Assembly (NCBI RefSeq): GCF_945859685.1
Contig: NC_079148.1
Span: 6,696,001-6,760,000, forward strand
DNA: 64,000 bases
Origin: Eupeodes corollae
Lineage: Eukaryota > Arthropoda > Insecta > Diptera > Syrphidae
Reading direction: 5' to 3'
This document shows, in pieces, positions 33,045 to 44,888 of this stretch (within the stretch, counting starts at the first letter, position 1; every line of letters begins with the position of its first letter). The notes beneath the pieces were generated by a model. It worked only from the letters and a program-made list of their open reading frames with translations. It was not told where the DNA came from and made no database searches. The translations under genes were made by a program, and so were the position numbers.

Positions 33045-35258
33045 AGTGCTATTATTGTTCTATCTCCTCTAGGCACATCTGACCATTGTGTCATATCAGC
33101 AAATTTCTCGTGTAAAAACTCTCCAGTTAAAGAAAGAGCTCCTAAGAGAACCGTTTGGCAATACGAGAAAGCCAACTGGGATGGTCTCAACAATTACTTC
33201 AGGATCTTTAACTGGTCACTGTTTCCTCGATAGTGACGTTGACGCCAGCGCTGATATGATCACAAGTTTGATTCTCCTGGGAATGAGAACTTTTATCCCG
33301 AATAGGGTTAAAAGCATCAGACCTAAGGAAAACGCATGGTTCGATGCGAGCTGTAAAGAGGTTATAAGGTTTAAAAAGGTAAGTTTCCGTTGTTTTAAAG
33401 CCAATCCAACTGAGGAAAACCGGAATAAGTTCAAGCAAGCCAGGAAGGCCTGCAACGCCAATATTCGACGGACCAAATTTTTACATGGCCAACAATTACG
33501 GCAAAAAATACTGCAATGTCCCAAAGGCAGTAAAAATTTTTGGTCATTTGTAAAAAATATGAGGAATTCTTCCTCTTCCTCGGTTCCTACGCTCGTTGTG
33601 AATGACACTCCATTTGTTAGCTCTTGAGAGAAAGCAAATCTCTTTGCTAGGCAGTTCGCCGCCAATTCAACTCTGCCAGTGAGTGTTATGACTCCGCCTC
33701 TACTTGAGCGAGTTATATGGGGCAAATCTTTTTTCGCACTCGTACTGTAGCGAGAGTCCTAAAAGATCTTAACATACACAAATCTGCTGGTCCCGATGGT
33801 ATCCCCGCTATTGTTCTGAAGAGGTGTTCTTCATCGCTGGCAAAACCACTGCGTAAACTTTTTCATCTGTCCTACTCCTCAGGTCTCTTTCCGAGCGGAT
33901 GGAAAACCGCATTTGTCCAGCCTATTCCCAAAAAAGGCGAATCTTCCTCACCGTCTAATTATCGACCGATTGCACTTACGTCCCTTCTTTCCAAGGTCAT
34001 GGAAACGCTGATTAATTATCGGCTCAAGAAATATCTTGAAGAACGGAAGCTTCTTAATGACCGACAGTATGGCTTTCGTAGCAATAGGTCCTCTGGTGAT
34101 CTCATGGTTCATCTCACCGAACAGTGGAACAAATCTTTACATACTTTTGGAGAAAGTAAGATTATTGCACTAGATATTTCAAAAGCATTTGATAGGGTTT
34201 GGCATCAGGCTCTCTTATCGAAAATCGTTCAATACAAGTTGTATTGGATGGATTCAAGTCTGAAAACCACAAAATAAATGCTGGTGTGCCCCAGGGCTCT
34301 GTTCTATCTCCAACACTCTTTCTCATTTTTATAAATGATCTCCTGTCTGCAACATCCAATCCAATACATTGTTTCGCTGACGATAGTACTCTTAGCTTTT
34401 CATATTCGTTTTCAGATTCACATCCCTCTTCTTCGGATGTGGAACTTCAACGACAAAATATAATAAGCTCATTAAATTCCGACCTAAACAGCATTGCTCA
34501 ATGGGGATTAAAAAACCGCGTGGAATTTAATGCTCCGAAAACGCAATGCTGTCTTGTATCGTTAAAGCGAAATATACCTCCCCTGCCATTATCCATAAAT
34601 GGCACTTGCATCGAGGAAACTGAACATCTCGATATTCTTGGGAACGATCACATACGCGATGTCGCCAAAAATGCAGCAAGATGTTTGGGTTTTCTAAGGC
34701 GATGCAAGAAGTTTTTCTCCCCCTCTGATCTTACTGTTATTTACGTCCAAAGCTTGAGTATAACTCCCATATCTGGGCTGGTGCTCCTGCAACTTACTTA
34801 AGCCTCTTTGATAGTATTGAACGTAGAGCATTTAGATTGATTGGTGATATTACCATCATAAGATCATATACATCACTTGAACATCGTCGAAATGTTTCTT
34901 GTCTCACCCTGTTTTACCGTTATTTTAATGGTTTATGCTCTAGAGAAATAGCCAGCTGCATTCCTCCCCTTAAACAGTTCAACCGTAACACTCGCGCTTC
35001 TAGGAATGCTCATCAATATACGCTCGAGCCCATCTTCGGTCGTACTGTCAAGTACAGAGATTCGTTCTTTAGCCGTACTATGCGAATGTGGAATGCCTTA
35101 CCACACTCTTTCTTTCCCAGCTATTGCAATATTCAGGAATTCAAAACCAATGTGCACCGACATCTCCTTTCACCCCTCTCTACCTTTCCTAGTGCTCACA
35201 CTGTGTCTACATAAGGGTAATATATCCCCTTGAGTGTGCGCTTATTATAAAAAAAAAA
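33045..35258 (+). pseudogene. CR1/jockey-type LINE 'K', copy 2
   Basis: Duplicate of 30240-32453, with the same truncation, the same missing segment and the same stops. Two of the three substitutions change residues: Tyr to His in the linker, and SSNR to RSNR in the RT. The independent third copy at 63535 also has Arg codon CGC at the latter site. Unit 2 therefore keeps the ancestral state there, and unit 1 has the derived one. Confidence 0.85.
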
Positions 35259-35311
35259 TTAGGTCATTCCTTCATTACTCAGCCACTGGAACGCGTGGCC
35301 GGGTCTGCTAG
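35259..35311 (+). mobile_element. Helitron-like 3' terminus, unit 2
   Basis: Duplicate of 32454-32506, ending in CTAG at 35308-35311 and followed by T. Confidence 0.6.
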
Positions 35312-35689
35312 TTTGTTTTTGAATATTCAAACAAAAACCTAAGAATTAAAATTATGAAAACTAATTTTGTGTATGTTGATGTAAAATATTTTTTTAAATT
35401 GAAAATTCCTTAATAAATAATATTAAACAAGGTAGATAATGAATTTAAAATCTTTTTTTATTTTAACTATATTTTTTTTTTAAATATCGGCCTTTGAGCA
35501 TCGAAATCAAAAATTTGCCATGACATTATTATCCTTCTATTTGTCTGTTTTCGAAACATTAACTTTTGCAGTAGATATATTAACTTCGAATTTTGACATT
35601 ATTATTTTCAGTTTTTAATTTTGTTCATGGGCCAAGCATGTGTTTGTTGTTATTTGCTTTACTCTTCAATTTAAGAAAATACTCCTCAA

Positions 35690-36004
35690 AATGAGAGAAA
35701 AATACTACTCTTGAAATTTTTAAAACGACAGCACTGCAATATACTATTCATTCTCTCTTAACAATCAAATTAGCTTTGATTATTTTTTCATTCTTTTTTT
35801 AGTTGTGTTTGTGTGATACAAATTCTTGAGAAATTAAAAATGATACAAATTCTGTTCTAAATTTTTGACAACAAAAGTGAGAATTTTTTATGATAAATTT
35901 CGTTTATCCCTAAGATCTTAGAAATATAAACTGACCAAAAGTTAAATCTATTTACATTTCATTCTCCTGTCAATCTGACAGGAGAAGGATGGAAAAGTAT
36001 TAAC
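35690..36004. repeat. Right arm of the large inverted pair
   Basis: In reverse complement the arm reads GTTAATACTTTTCCA, GGAGAATGAAATGT, then after about 200 extra bases CTGCTGTCGTTTT and GTAGTATTTTT. This matches 28163-28300. It includes a perfect 11-bp hairpin at 35962-35986 (TTCTCCTGTCA, ATC, TGACAGGAGAA). Confidence 0.5.
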
Positions 36005-37435
36005 ACACAGGATTTACTATAATGTCATTCAAAAATGTCAAGGTAATGAATTTCATCAAATCAGAATGAAATTCGAGATACATATGTACATAGTTAACCA
36101 ACAAATGCAGAGATATCCTTGAATTTTATTGAAGCCACCAAATTATTGAGATTTAATAACCACAGGAAAAGAAAAATAATACACAATTTATGTTTTTATC
36201 GAAAATCTTGAAATAAAAGTTGTCTAATTTGCAGTAAGTATTGTAATTTGACACGTTTTGTAATAAAAACAAATTAAGGTGATGATTTAATACAAAATCA
36301 ATACACCTTATTTTCACATTAACTGGAAAACTTTATTTCTCAAAAGTACACATACATACATACATAGATACCTATATTTGAGATATTTTAAATTATTGAC
36401 TTTCTCTTTATAAACATTTATTAAATTCTTTATCCTTTGATGATGCTTTAATATACGAATTCAAATCCCCTTTAATTCATAGAACCAAGCATAAAATATT
36501 CTTAGAATCATTTGTACAAATGAAATCGCAAATATCATTAAACTGTTTAAACATTGAAACCGATATCTCTTCGAATCCCAAAAATACAAATATCTCATAC
36601 CTCCATACATAAATACGTGTGTGTGGTGTATAAACAAATATAATAGATATATGCATATCAACATTAATGTAAAGTTGTGGTTATTTAATTAAACCAATTC
36701 TTTAAACAAAATATTACTTCCATGGGCAAAAATAGAAGCTCAAAGCTATGTGACAGGAAATCATCTGAGAAACTGTGAAAAACCAATTAAACTCTGTTTA
36801 ATTAACCTCAGTCGAAGATTTTTTACAAGATTAAGTGAAGCACGTGTTTAATGTTACCAAATAATAAAAAAATTTAGGATTTGTACAAAACAACTGTCCA
36901 TAAAATCACTCTTGATGAAGATAGAAAAATCATATATCCATCAATAAACTAACTAGATGGCGCTTACTAAATTTTCCTTTGAAGTCCATCTTAATTTGAC
37001 ACAAGATATCCCAGGTTATTTCTCAGAGAACTCATTTCCTCTATTTAAGTTATAGTGTTCTTTTAAAAAAAGTCATCTTAAAGTTGTCAAAATAAAGACT
37101 TATCACTCAACACACACTTATTAAAGTTGATTTATTCTTCGCCAACATTGGTCCTTCGAGCCGGATTTTTCCCATATTAGAGAAAGACATGAAACTAATT
37201 TCATGTTTCAATTTAATTCTATTTAAGTTAAATGGGCTTTGCTTCATGAATAAGGATTCACTATGGGAATTAATGCAATAGGAGTTGCAGCATGTCAAAA
37301 GTTTCTTCTAATTTTTATTTTCTTATTTAAGTTACTCTTAAAACAGGCTTTGTAGGTTTACTAAAATGAACTACAGCACTTTAGAAAGGAATAAGGCAAT
37401 ATAATTTTATTTTGATAATTTCAATCCAAAGAGCA
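36005..37435. other. No gene recognised; AT-rich
   Basis: (ACAT)n/(CATA)n occurs near 36350-36365. No coding frame shows family similarity. Confidence 0.45.
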
Positions 37436-37439
37436 TATT

Positions 37440-37665
37440 GGTGTCAGTTTAATGTGGGAAATCTGCCCTATGCACTATTTTGGTACGATTTCGTCAACAA
37501 GAAGGTGGAAGACCTGCCCAAACTGAAGTGAATGTGGACTGCGTTTTTGCAAGTGTTGTGGGAGTCCAGAAACATCGATACAAATGCGTTCAGGTCAGCT
37601 CGGTGTGTGCCGTAGTTGGTTGCCAAGAAGCCAACGATTGCTGATAGTCCTGATGAGATGTGGTT
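37440..37665 (+). pseudogene. Mariner-type transposase N-terminal (HTH) fragment, low confidence
   Basis: The + strand gives RQQEGGRPAQTEVNVDCVFA. After one frame change it continues ESPETSIQMRSGQLGVCRSW, matching the second helix-turn-helix of insect mariner-like transposases (GRP, then NV, ASV, then ETSIRRRSQQLG). A later SPDEMWFQ may be coincidental. The rest of the element is not visible, and the DD41D copy 400 bp away is on the other strand. Confidence 0.4.
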
Positions 37666-38100
37666 TCAAACAAAATAGTCAATTACAAACATAGGAATCT
37701 AAGACTGACATTTCGATTTGCCTACAAGCTGCCTAGGACTATATGTGAGAAAGTGTACATAACGTCATGGAGCAACCACATACGTTCTCGCATTTAGTCC
37801 TCCCGGCAATCAAATTGCTTCTTTCTAAATGTGAGGGGCGTGTTCAAAAAGAAAGCAATTCTAAAAAAAAAACAAAATCAACTAAAATACAAATTTTATT
37901 ATGTAGGTATTGTAAATTGAAGTGCCCTTTTAAATTTAAGAAAGTTTAATAAAATCATAAAATTTTAAGTGTCCATTCATCGCAAAAACAAACTTTTAAA
38001 AAATATCTTATTTTTTACTAAAATACAAATTTAAGAAAATAAATCCAAAGAAAATCTATGTTGAAATCTACCTTGCTTTCGGTTTTTCTTCTGGATACTA

Positions 38101-38998
38101 AACGGTGATTTTTTAAGAGCTTGAGAACTTTTTTTAAAAAAAAAACGCATAAAATTTGCAAAATCTCATCGATTTTTTTTTTGAAGATAATTTCATTTAA
38201 ATGTTGACCGCGGCTGCGTCTTAGGTGGTCCATTCGGAAAGTAACTTTTTCGAGCATTTCGGCCGGAATAGCCCGAATTTCTTCGGAAATGTTGTATTCC
38301 AAAGCTGGAATAGTTGCTGGCTTATTTGTGTAGACTTTAGACTTGACGTAGCCCCACAAAAAATAGTCTAAAGGCGTCAAATCGCATGATCTTGGTGGCC
38401 AACTTACCGGTCCATTCCTTGAGATGAATTGTTCTCCGAAGTTTTCCCTCAAAATGGCCATAGAATCGCGAGCTGTGTGGCATGTAGCGCCATCTTGTTG
38501 AAACCACATGTCAACCAAGTTCAGTTCTTCCATTTTTGGCCACAAAAAGTTTGTTAGCATTGAACGATAGCGATCGCCATTCACCGTAACGTTGCGTCCA
38601 ACAGCATCTTTGAAAAAATACGGTCCAATGATTCCACCAGCATACAAACCACACCAAACAGTGCATTTTTCGGGATGCATGGGCAGTTCTTGAACGGCTT
38701 CTGGTTGCTCTTCACTCCAAATGCGGCAATTTTGCTTATTTACGTAGCCATTCAACCAGAAATGAGCCTCATCGCTGAACAAAATAAATCGGACGTAAAG
38801 CGCGAAACACATTTCGAACCGAACACTGATTTTGGTAATAAAATTCAATGATTTGCAAGCGTTGCTCGTTAGTAAGTCTATTCATGATGAAATGTCAAAG
38901 CATACTGAGCATCTTTCTCTTTGACACCATGTCTGAAATCCCGCGTGATCTGTCAAATACTAATGCATGAAAATCCTAACCTCAAAAAAACCACCCTT
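38101..38998 (-). mobile_element. DD41D (rosa-type) mariner element, internally deleted
   Basis: The ends are AACGGTGATTTTTTAAGAG at 38101 and, in reverse complement, AAGGGTGGTTTTTTTGAGG ending at 38998. TA lies directly outside each end (38099-38100, 38999-39000), the mariner target duplication. The 898-bp element is shorter than a complete one (about 1.3 kb), and the transposase lacks its middle. Confidence 0.8.
38103..38885 (-). pseudogene. DD41D mariner transposase with internal deletion
   Basis: Minus-strand ATG at 38885 begins MNRLTNEQRLQIIEFYYQNQ and runs to ALRP, the first HTH segment of the family. The frame then changes near 38795, and the sequence resumes at the catalytic domain. 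That domain has FSDEAHFWLNGYVNKQNC (first Asp), VTVNGDRYRSML, WFQQDGATCHTA (second Asp) and SCDLTPLDYFLWGYVKSKVY (third Asp), then RGQHLNEIIFKK. There are 41 residues between the second and third Asp, the DD41D spacing described for the rosa mariners of tephritid flies. All three catalytic residues are intact, but about 140-150 residues between the HTH and the catalytic domain are gone. A poly-A slip lets the frame read through the TIR into the flank. Confidence 0.85.
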
Positions 38999-39000
38999 TA

Positions 39001-39690
39001 CAAAAAATACAAGTCATGAAATACAAGTTGAACTTTTGTTACTATAAGCTTCCAAACACTTTTTTGAATGATTTATGGATGGATCCAGAAATATATTTGA
39101 CATTTTGATTATGGTGTGAATGTCATGGTGTAAATTGACATTTTATTTTCCTAAGAAAGCTACTCCTCGGATTATTTAAGCGATGATATTACTTTTTCTT
39201 ACTCAATTCTAGGATTTTCTGGAAATAGAAACATTCAATCAGATTTGCTTTCAATGAAAACAGGAAAAAGAAAATTAAGAAAACAGTAAAAGCAAGGGAG
39301 CTGTCATTTCTTTTGTGTTACCTTGTCAAGTGGCGTCCATTCTTTTTGTTGTTGGATACAGTCATGGTTAAATTGTCAAAATTACAAATACAACAACGTT
39401 TAAAAAGGAGCTTTGAAGAGTAAAACGTGTGCAGATTTGTTATCTTTGAAATAAAGTATTTTGGGTTTCAGCAGAACGGAGAATAGATCGAACAGAAATG
39501 TATTCCCAAACCGTGTTTTAATGTTAGATTTTGTTTAAAAATACATAACTACATTCATTTTGAAAAGCAAAGAATTAAATCAGTTAAATAAAGGAATTTT
39601 CTTATGAATACTTGATTTTTAGCTTAAATAGATAACATTAACCGTTCGTGAAAGATTTTGAGATTAGTGGGGTATCATATTCAAACCACT
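39001..39690. other. No gene recognised between mariner and LINE 'F'
   Basis: AT-rich spacer without recognisable coding or repeat features. Confidence 0.4.
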
Positions 39691-41528
39691 TCCTGTTGTT
39701 GTGACAATACATCTTCAAACTAAGCATGATGAGGAAATAACCTTCATGCGACTCCTGTCCAAACTGAAATATAAAGAGGCTAAGGTTCAGGAGTATCGAC
39801 GATCTCTAGGCTTGCAACTCCAATCACTTCAAATCGAACGAATTGTGAAAGCCTCAACCAAAAGAAAGAAAATACAAAAAAATAACCCTGGTTTGACGAA
39901 GAATGTCTAAAAGCTCGTAAAACATCATTTACGTGGTTGAGGATCAGTCCGATTAGCATCTTGTAAGAGCTCCGCGGATATTTAGAAACTGGCTAGGGAG
40001 CTGTATGGAAAACGTTTTACTATCCCCACAAAACTGTCTTCTGTCAAATGTAATGCTTTCCCATTTCAAGTAGGTTGTAATAATGCTGACAAAGTGGCAA
40101 TTCGCAGCACCTGGATTCGTAGTCGTCTCTCTGGACTATGCATTTACATTTAGTGAGTTGCAAGAAACGTTGAAGACGCTTAAAGATGACAAAGCAGTTG
40201 GATCGAATGGTTTTAAAGTGGAATTTTTTAAATATGGGACTGTCATGCTCAAAGAACACCTTATAAAACTTTTTAATACAGTTTTGGAATGAGAATTGTC
40301 GCCAGATGAATTTCGAGATGCTGTTATATTTTCAATCCACAAAAAAAGGATCGTTGTTTGATGCAGCTAACTACAGAGGGATTTCCTTTTTAAATGCATC
40401 TTACAAGATATTTACAACGATGATACATAAGCGTCTTGCTAGTTGGACTGAGACCGGAAACTTGCTGAGGGAGTTCCAGGCTGGATTTAGTCAGGAGCTT
40501 GGCAGAGAATTTCTTGAAATAAAGGAAAAAGCTGTGTGTATTTTTTATGGGTTTTAAAGCAGCTTTTGATACAATCGATAGAAGCTCACTATTCTATAAG
40601 CTGTATAGTCTTGGGATTTCATTGAAGTTTGGTCGCGTTCTTGAGCACCTATATAGAGGAACTAGGACTGCTGTATGGACATTTGAAGTATCGGAAGTGA
40701 GATAAGGTTGTACAGTAAGCCCTACCTTGCTTGCATTATTCATTGATGACCTTTTAGGCTACCTGCCGGGTGGAGTGGATTTTGCAGGGATTCGGATTAA
40801 AGCACTGCTGTTCGCAGATGATATAGTCTTGTTACCGGAAACTCTGCAGCTCATGATTAACAGGTTTTACCAGTATTGTCAGCTATGGAATTTAATAGTA
40901 AATATAGATCCAAGGGTTTGGTTGTTAAAAGTGGTGGTGGACGTAATGCATCAAATGAAAAATGGAGCTATAATCGGGAAAATATTGAATGTGTGCGAGA
41001 ATACAAATACCTTGACATTACTGTTACAAATAATTTAAATATGGATAAACACTTGAAGGAGAAATTGGTTAAGGCGAAAGCTGCTATTAATATGACCTGG
41101 AAACAATGCTTCATGAATAAGGGCATAAAACATAATAGCAACTTTAAGTGATTTGAAGCAGTAGCTGAGAGCATACTTTTATATGGATCGCAGGAATGGG
41201 GATGTAAAAGCTACAATTTGGTTGAAAAACTCCTAACGCACTTTATAAAAAGAATATTTGCCGAAAAATACGCCAAACTACGAAATAATGTTGAAAACGG
41301 GTCTCTCTCCTTTGTTTATAAAAACATTGAAGTTGCAAGCGGTTTTTTTGCTTAACGTTTTCAAAATGAATCATTCACGGGCCTTGAAAAAAGTGGCGAC
41401 AAATGTCATACAAAATCAAAACAGTTGATAATGAGAGTGGCAAGATCTTCCTGAGGAATGTCAAATTAGTTTTAATTTACCTATCGAGGATTTAACAACC
41501 GCTTAAAACATCTTGTATGAAGTCACTT
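39691..41528 (+). pseudogene. Old LINE 'F', linker and reverse transcriptase part
   Basis: Broken + strand frames of a non-LTR retrotransposon. The linker at about 39701-39960 includes NNPGLTKNV then KARKTS in another frame, recalling the usual NPWFDEECLKARK. Later blocks are FSELQETLKTLKDDKAVGSN, ANYRGISFLNASYKIFTTMI and LRE-FQAGF at 40480; a catalytic block (AVRR-Y, LLFADDIVLLPETLQLM in frame) near 40810; EYKYLDITVTNNLNMDKHL near 41005; and SILLYGSQEWG near 41170. The FADD box is still readable. The endonuclease is missing. The element is split by RTE copy C, and its C-terminal end continues at 44420. I cannot place it firmly in a clade. Confidence 0.72.
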
Positions 41529-44415
41529 CCCCTTCCTTGGAGTTATACTAAGGATCTGCCCCTCCAGGTTGGGGGTTGTGCCGTCGGGGTGACTTCCTGG
41601 AGACGTAAAAATACCTTAAGTTTCAAAGCACCAACAAGCCTTGGATACGGACGGATTCACTGTTGACAACCCACGCAAACGAAATAAGGACAACGAACTT
41701 CGGATATGTACGTGGAATGGTAGGTCCCTTAACAGACCACGTGCAGCCGAACAATTAGCGGAAGCCCTAAACTGGTGCAAGGCAGATATTACAGCCAACC
41801 AAGAAGTGCAATGGGATGGACCGGGCAAACGCAAACTAAAAGGCTGCAATATCTACTACGTCGACTGCTACCGAGAACAAAGACAGTGTGAGCGAGCGCA
41901 TCACGACAATCCGCATCAAGGCTTAATTCGCCAACATAAGCCTAATATGCGCGCATGCCCCAACAGAGGAGAAAGATGAAGACACCAAAGACATATTCTT
42001 CGAACTCATGACATTAAAATTGTCTTAGGAGATTTGAATGCCAAGCTAGGAAGAGAAGACATCTTTGGTGGCATAATCGGGAGATACAACCTGCACGACA
42101 CCACCTACGACAACGGTTTCAGGCTGGTCAATTTCGCTGCGGGGCGAGACGTTCTGGTAGCTAGTACGCAATTCACACATTTCAATATCCACAAAAGGAC
42201 ATGGAAATCTTCTGATCAATCAAATCAGGATATCCAAACTTTCCGAGGGGCCAACATTGACTCGGACCACTACCTCGTTGTAGCCAAGGTACGGCTAAAG
42301 ATATGCCGATCCAAGCCAAAACAAGGAAGTACTGTGAGAAGATTCGACGTTAGACGGCTACAATCGCAAGAGATTGCCATTTCCTTTTCCGATCGAGTCT
42401 CCAATAACCTCTTAAGGAGTCCTATGCTTCCTGCATTAAGCATTGAAAACCAGTGGCAGCATTGCCTTGCAGCTATCAGAGATGCTGCCTCGGAAGTGCA
42501 AGGTTTCACACGGCAAGCGGCACGCAGCGAAACAAGAGGCATACAAAACGGCGCTGCACAAAAGGACTAGAGCTGCTCGCGAGCTCTACGAGCAGAAGAG
42601 GAGAGAGGAACACCGGCTTCTTAGATAGAAAAAAAGAGAGCATGAGAATTGCGCGATCGAGGGGATAGAGGGATGTCACAACAGGAATGAGGTTCGTAAA
42701 TTTTACCAAAAGGTAAAGAAACCTCCCAAGGTTACTAGCCACGAACCAAAGCCTGTAAAGACGATCAGGGGAACATCGTAGTAGAACCGCAGTCGATGCT
42801 GATGATTTGGAAAGATCACTTCTCCAAATTATATAACGGCGATGACGAACCGACTTCCGCTGTAAGGGGATAGAACCACTCAACCTAGGTGACGCAGATC
42901 AACAATTCCACCTTGACGAAGTGAAGATAGCTATATCTAAACCGAAGTCAAACAAAGCTGCTGGAGTTGACGGCATCGCTGCCGAACTGTTCAAAGCAGC
43001 AGGCGATGACTTGGTAGGGAGCATGCATCAACTCATCTGCAAAATATGGTCGGTGGAAACCTTGCCCGATGAGTGGAAACTCAGCATAGTGTGCCCGATA
43101 CATAAGAAAGGAGACTCCCTAAACTGCGCCAACTACAGAGGCATCAGTCTCCTTAACATTGCGTATAAGATCCTCTCTGCCGTGAACGTCTGAAGCCATT
43201 CGTCAACAACCTGATTGGTCCTTATCAGTGTGGCTTCAGACCAGGAAAGTCCACTATCGACCAAATATTCACACTACGGCAGATCTTGGAAAAAACCCAG
43301 GAGCTTCAAATCGATACCCACCATCTCTTTATCGATTTTAAAGCCACGTATGACAGCATCCATAGGGAAGAGCTCTACCGAGCAATGTCTAGTTTTGGCA
43401 TCCCTGTCAAACTTATCCGTTTGTGCAGAATGACTATGAAGCATGCACGCTGTTCTATCAAGGTCGGAAAAGATCTTACCGATGCATTTGATGTCAAAAA
43501 AGGTTTTAGACAAGGCGATGCACAGTCATGCGACTTCTTCAACATCGTTCTGGAAAGAATTGTGCAAAACTCAACCGTCAACACTAGAGGAACAATCTTC
43601 CAAGGGTCCATTCAATTACTCAGATACGCAGAAAGCTTGATGTCAGGGGAGCGTTTTTGAGCATTTTGACGCAAGCGAAGAAGATGGGTTTAGTGGTCAA
43701 TGAGGGCAAGACCAAGTATATGCTGTCATCAAAAAAGGACACTGAACGACGAAGTCTTGGACAAAACGTCACAATGGACAGCTATAACTTTGAGGTAGTT
43801 AAGGGCTCTGATTACCTAGGCACCGCTATTAATGCAGACAACGACACTAGCGCTGAAATCAAAAGAAGAATAACTCTTGCAAATCGCTACTTCTTTGGAC
43901 TTAGAAGGCAATTGAGAAGTAAAATCCTCTCTCGAGCATCTAAAATCACCATCTATAAAACACTCATCGTCCCGGTTCTCATTTATGGCGCTGAGGCCTG
44001 GACCCTGTCAAAGAAAGATGAGAGCGTCTTAGGATGCTTCGAGGGAAAAATTCTTCAGGTGATTTTTGGTCCAGTACGCATAGATGGAGAATGGAGGAGA
44101 AGATATAACGACGAACTGTACAAGCTGTACAGCGAAACTGACCTAGTTAGCAGAATTAAAGTCCAACGGCTTAGATGGCTAGGTCATTTAGAGCGGATGG
44201 ACATCAACGCTCCATCCCGGAAGGTCTTCGAATCCAATCCCGAGGGACGGCGGCGGCGCAGTAGAGAAAGACCGCGGCTCAGGTGGCCACCCACCCAGGT
44301 GGGAGAGAACCTCAACCAACTTGGCGTGCAAAACTGGAGACAGCTAGCTAGGGACCGAGCTGGCTGGAGACGCTTGTTGGTTGAGGCCCAGGTCCACCCC
44401 GGACTGTAAGTAAGT
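41529..44415 (+). pseudogene. RTE-type LINE copy C, slightly 5'-truncated
   Basis: Compared with copies A and B it lacks about the first 80 bases and starts at CTTCCTTGGAGTTATACTAAG. Endonuclease blocks are LRICTWNGRSLNRPRAAEQ, ADITANQEVQWDG (41641-41860) and GDLNAKLGREDIFGG (42030). RT blocks are VKIAISKPKSNKAAGVDG, VCPIHKKGDSLNCANYRGI (42921-43170), FIDFKATYDSIHREELYR and FRQGDAQSCDFFNIVLERI (43286-43570). The catalytic box has collapsed to LLRYAESLMS through a deletion. The C-terminal frame 43657-44409 is intact for 250 residues (LIYGAEAWTLSKKDES, RLRWLGHLERMDI). The 3' end CCGGACTG is followed by two TAAG units. Similar flanks (AAGTCACTTCC and AAGTCTAACTCC) may be the target duplication in LINE F. 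Confidence 0.87.
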
Positions 44416-44419
44416 CTAA

Positions 44420-44875
44420 CTCCTTGTACACAACAACTTACAGCAGATTGAATCATAAGCTTGCAGAGAACAACTATTTTCAGGATTCCAATAATGTCAG
44501 TGTGATTTCTATGATGGTCAAACTACGTAGTGAACTAAAAGATTTAAATTTCATTTAACACAGACCTGATTTACCCCTAGAGTGTAATATGTGCAACCTA
44601 TCAGAAAGAGAGGATATTGTCCACTTCTTCTGAAAATTCCCCATCCTTAGAGAAATCAGAAGGAATGTATTCAGAAAAGACTTTCTATCGGAAGATGAAG
44701 TGACAAGTTTATTGAATGAAATGAATGTTGTCAATCTTTACGAATTTTGCAAACCTGCGCTTAGATATAGAAGTGCTACAATGAACTTAAATTTTTAATT
44801 GTGTTTTTATTCACTGTTTTTTAAATTATTTGTAATCTGTCATGAACTGTTTTTAGTTAAACAATTATAAATACC
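44420..44875 (+). pseudogene. Old LINE 'F', C-terminal zinc-knuckle part
   Basis: After RTE copy C the + strand continues with AENNYFQDSNNVSVISMMVK, RSELKDL and then DLPLECNMCNLSEREDIVHF. The terminal half-lost CCHC knuckle (C-x2-C-x8-H, with the final Cys changed) is typical of LINE C-termini. ILREIRRNVF and a coding end at about 44799 (RYRSATMNLNF then stop) follow. Order and orientation show it belongs with 39691-41528. Confidence 0.65.
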
Positions 44876-44888
44876 ATTTTTAATATTA

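Larger units (their letters stand above)
32740..35544. repeat. Tandem duplication, unit 2 (2,805 bp)
   Basis: This is an almost identical direct copy of 29935-32739. The shared sequence begins AAACGTCGAAACACTTAAG in both units. It ends at TTCTATTTGT, after which unit 1 runs into unit 2 while unit 2 runs into CTGTTTTCG, unique sequence. Confidence 0.92.

Noticed and set aside
38018..38102. C-terminal extension of the mariner frame beyond the TIR
   Set aside because: Produced by a slip in a poly-A run; the frame reads through the terminus into flanking DNA and is not part of the transposase.
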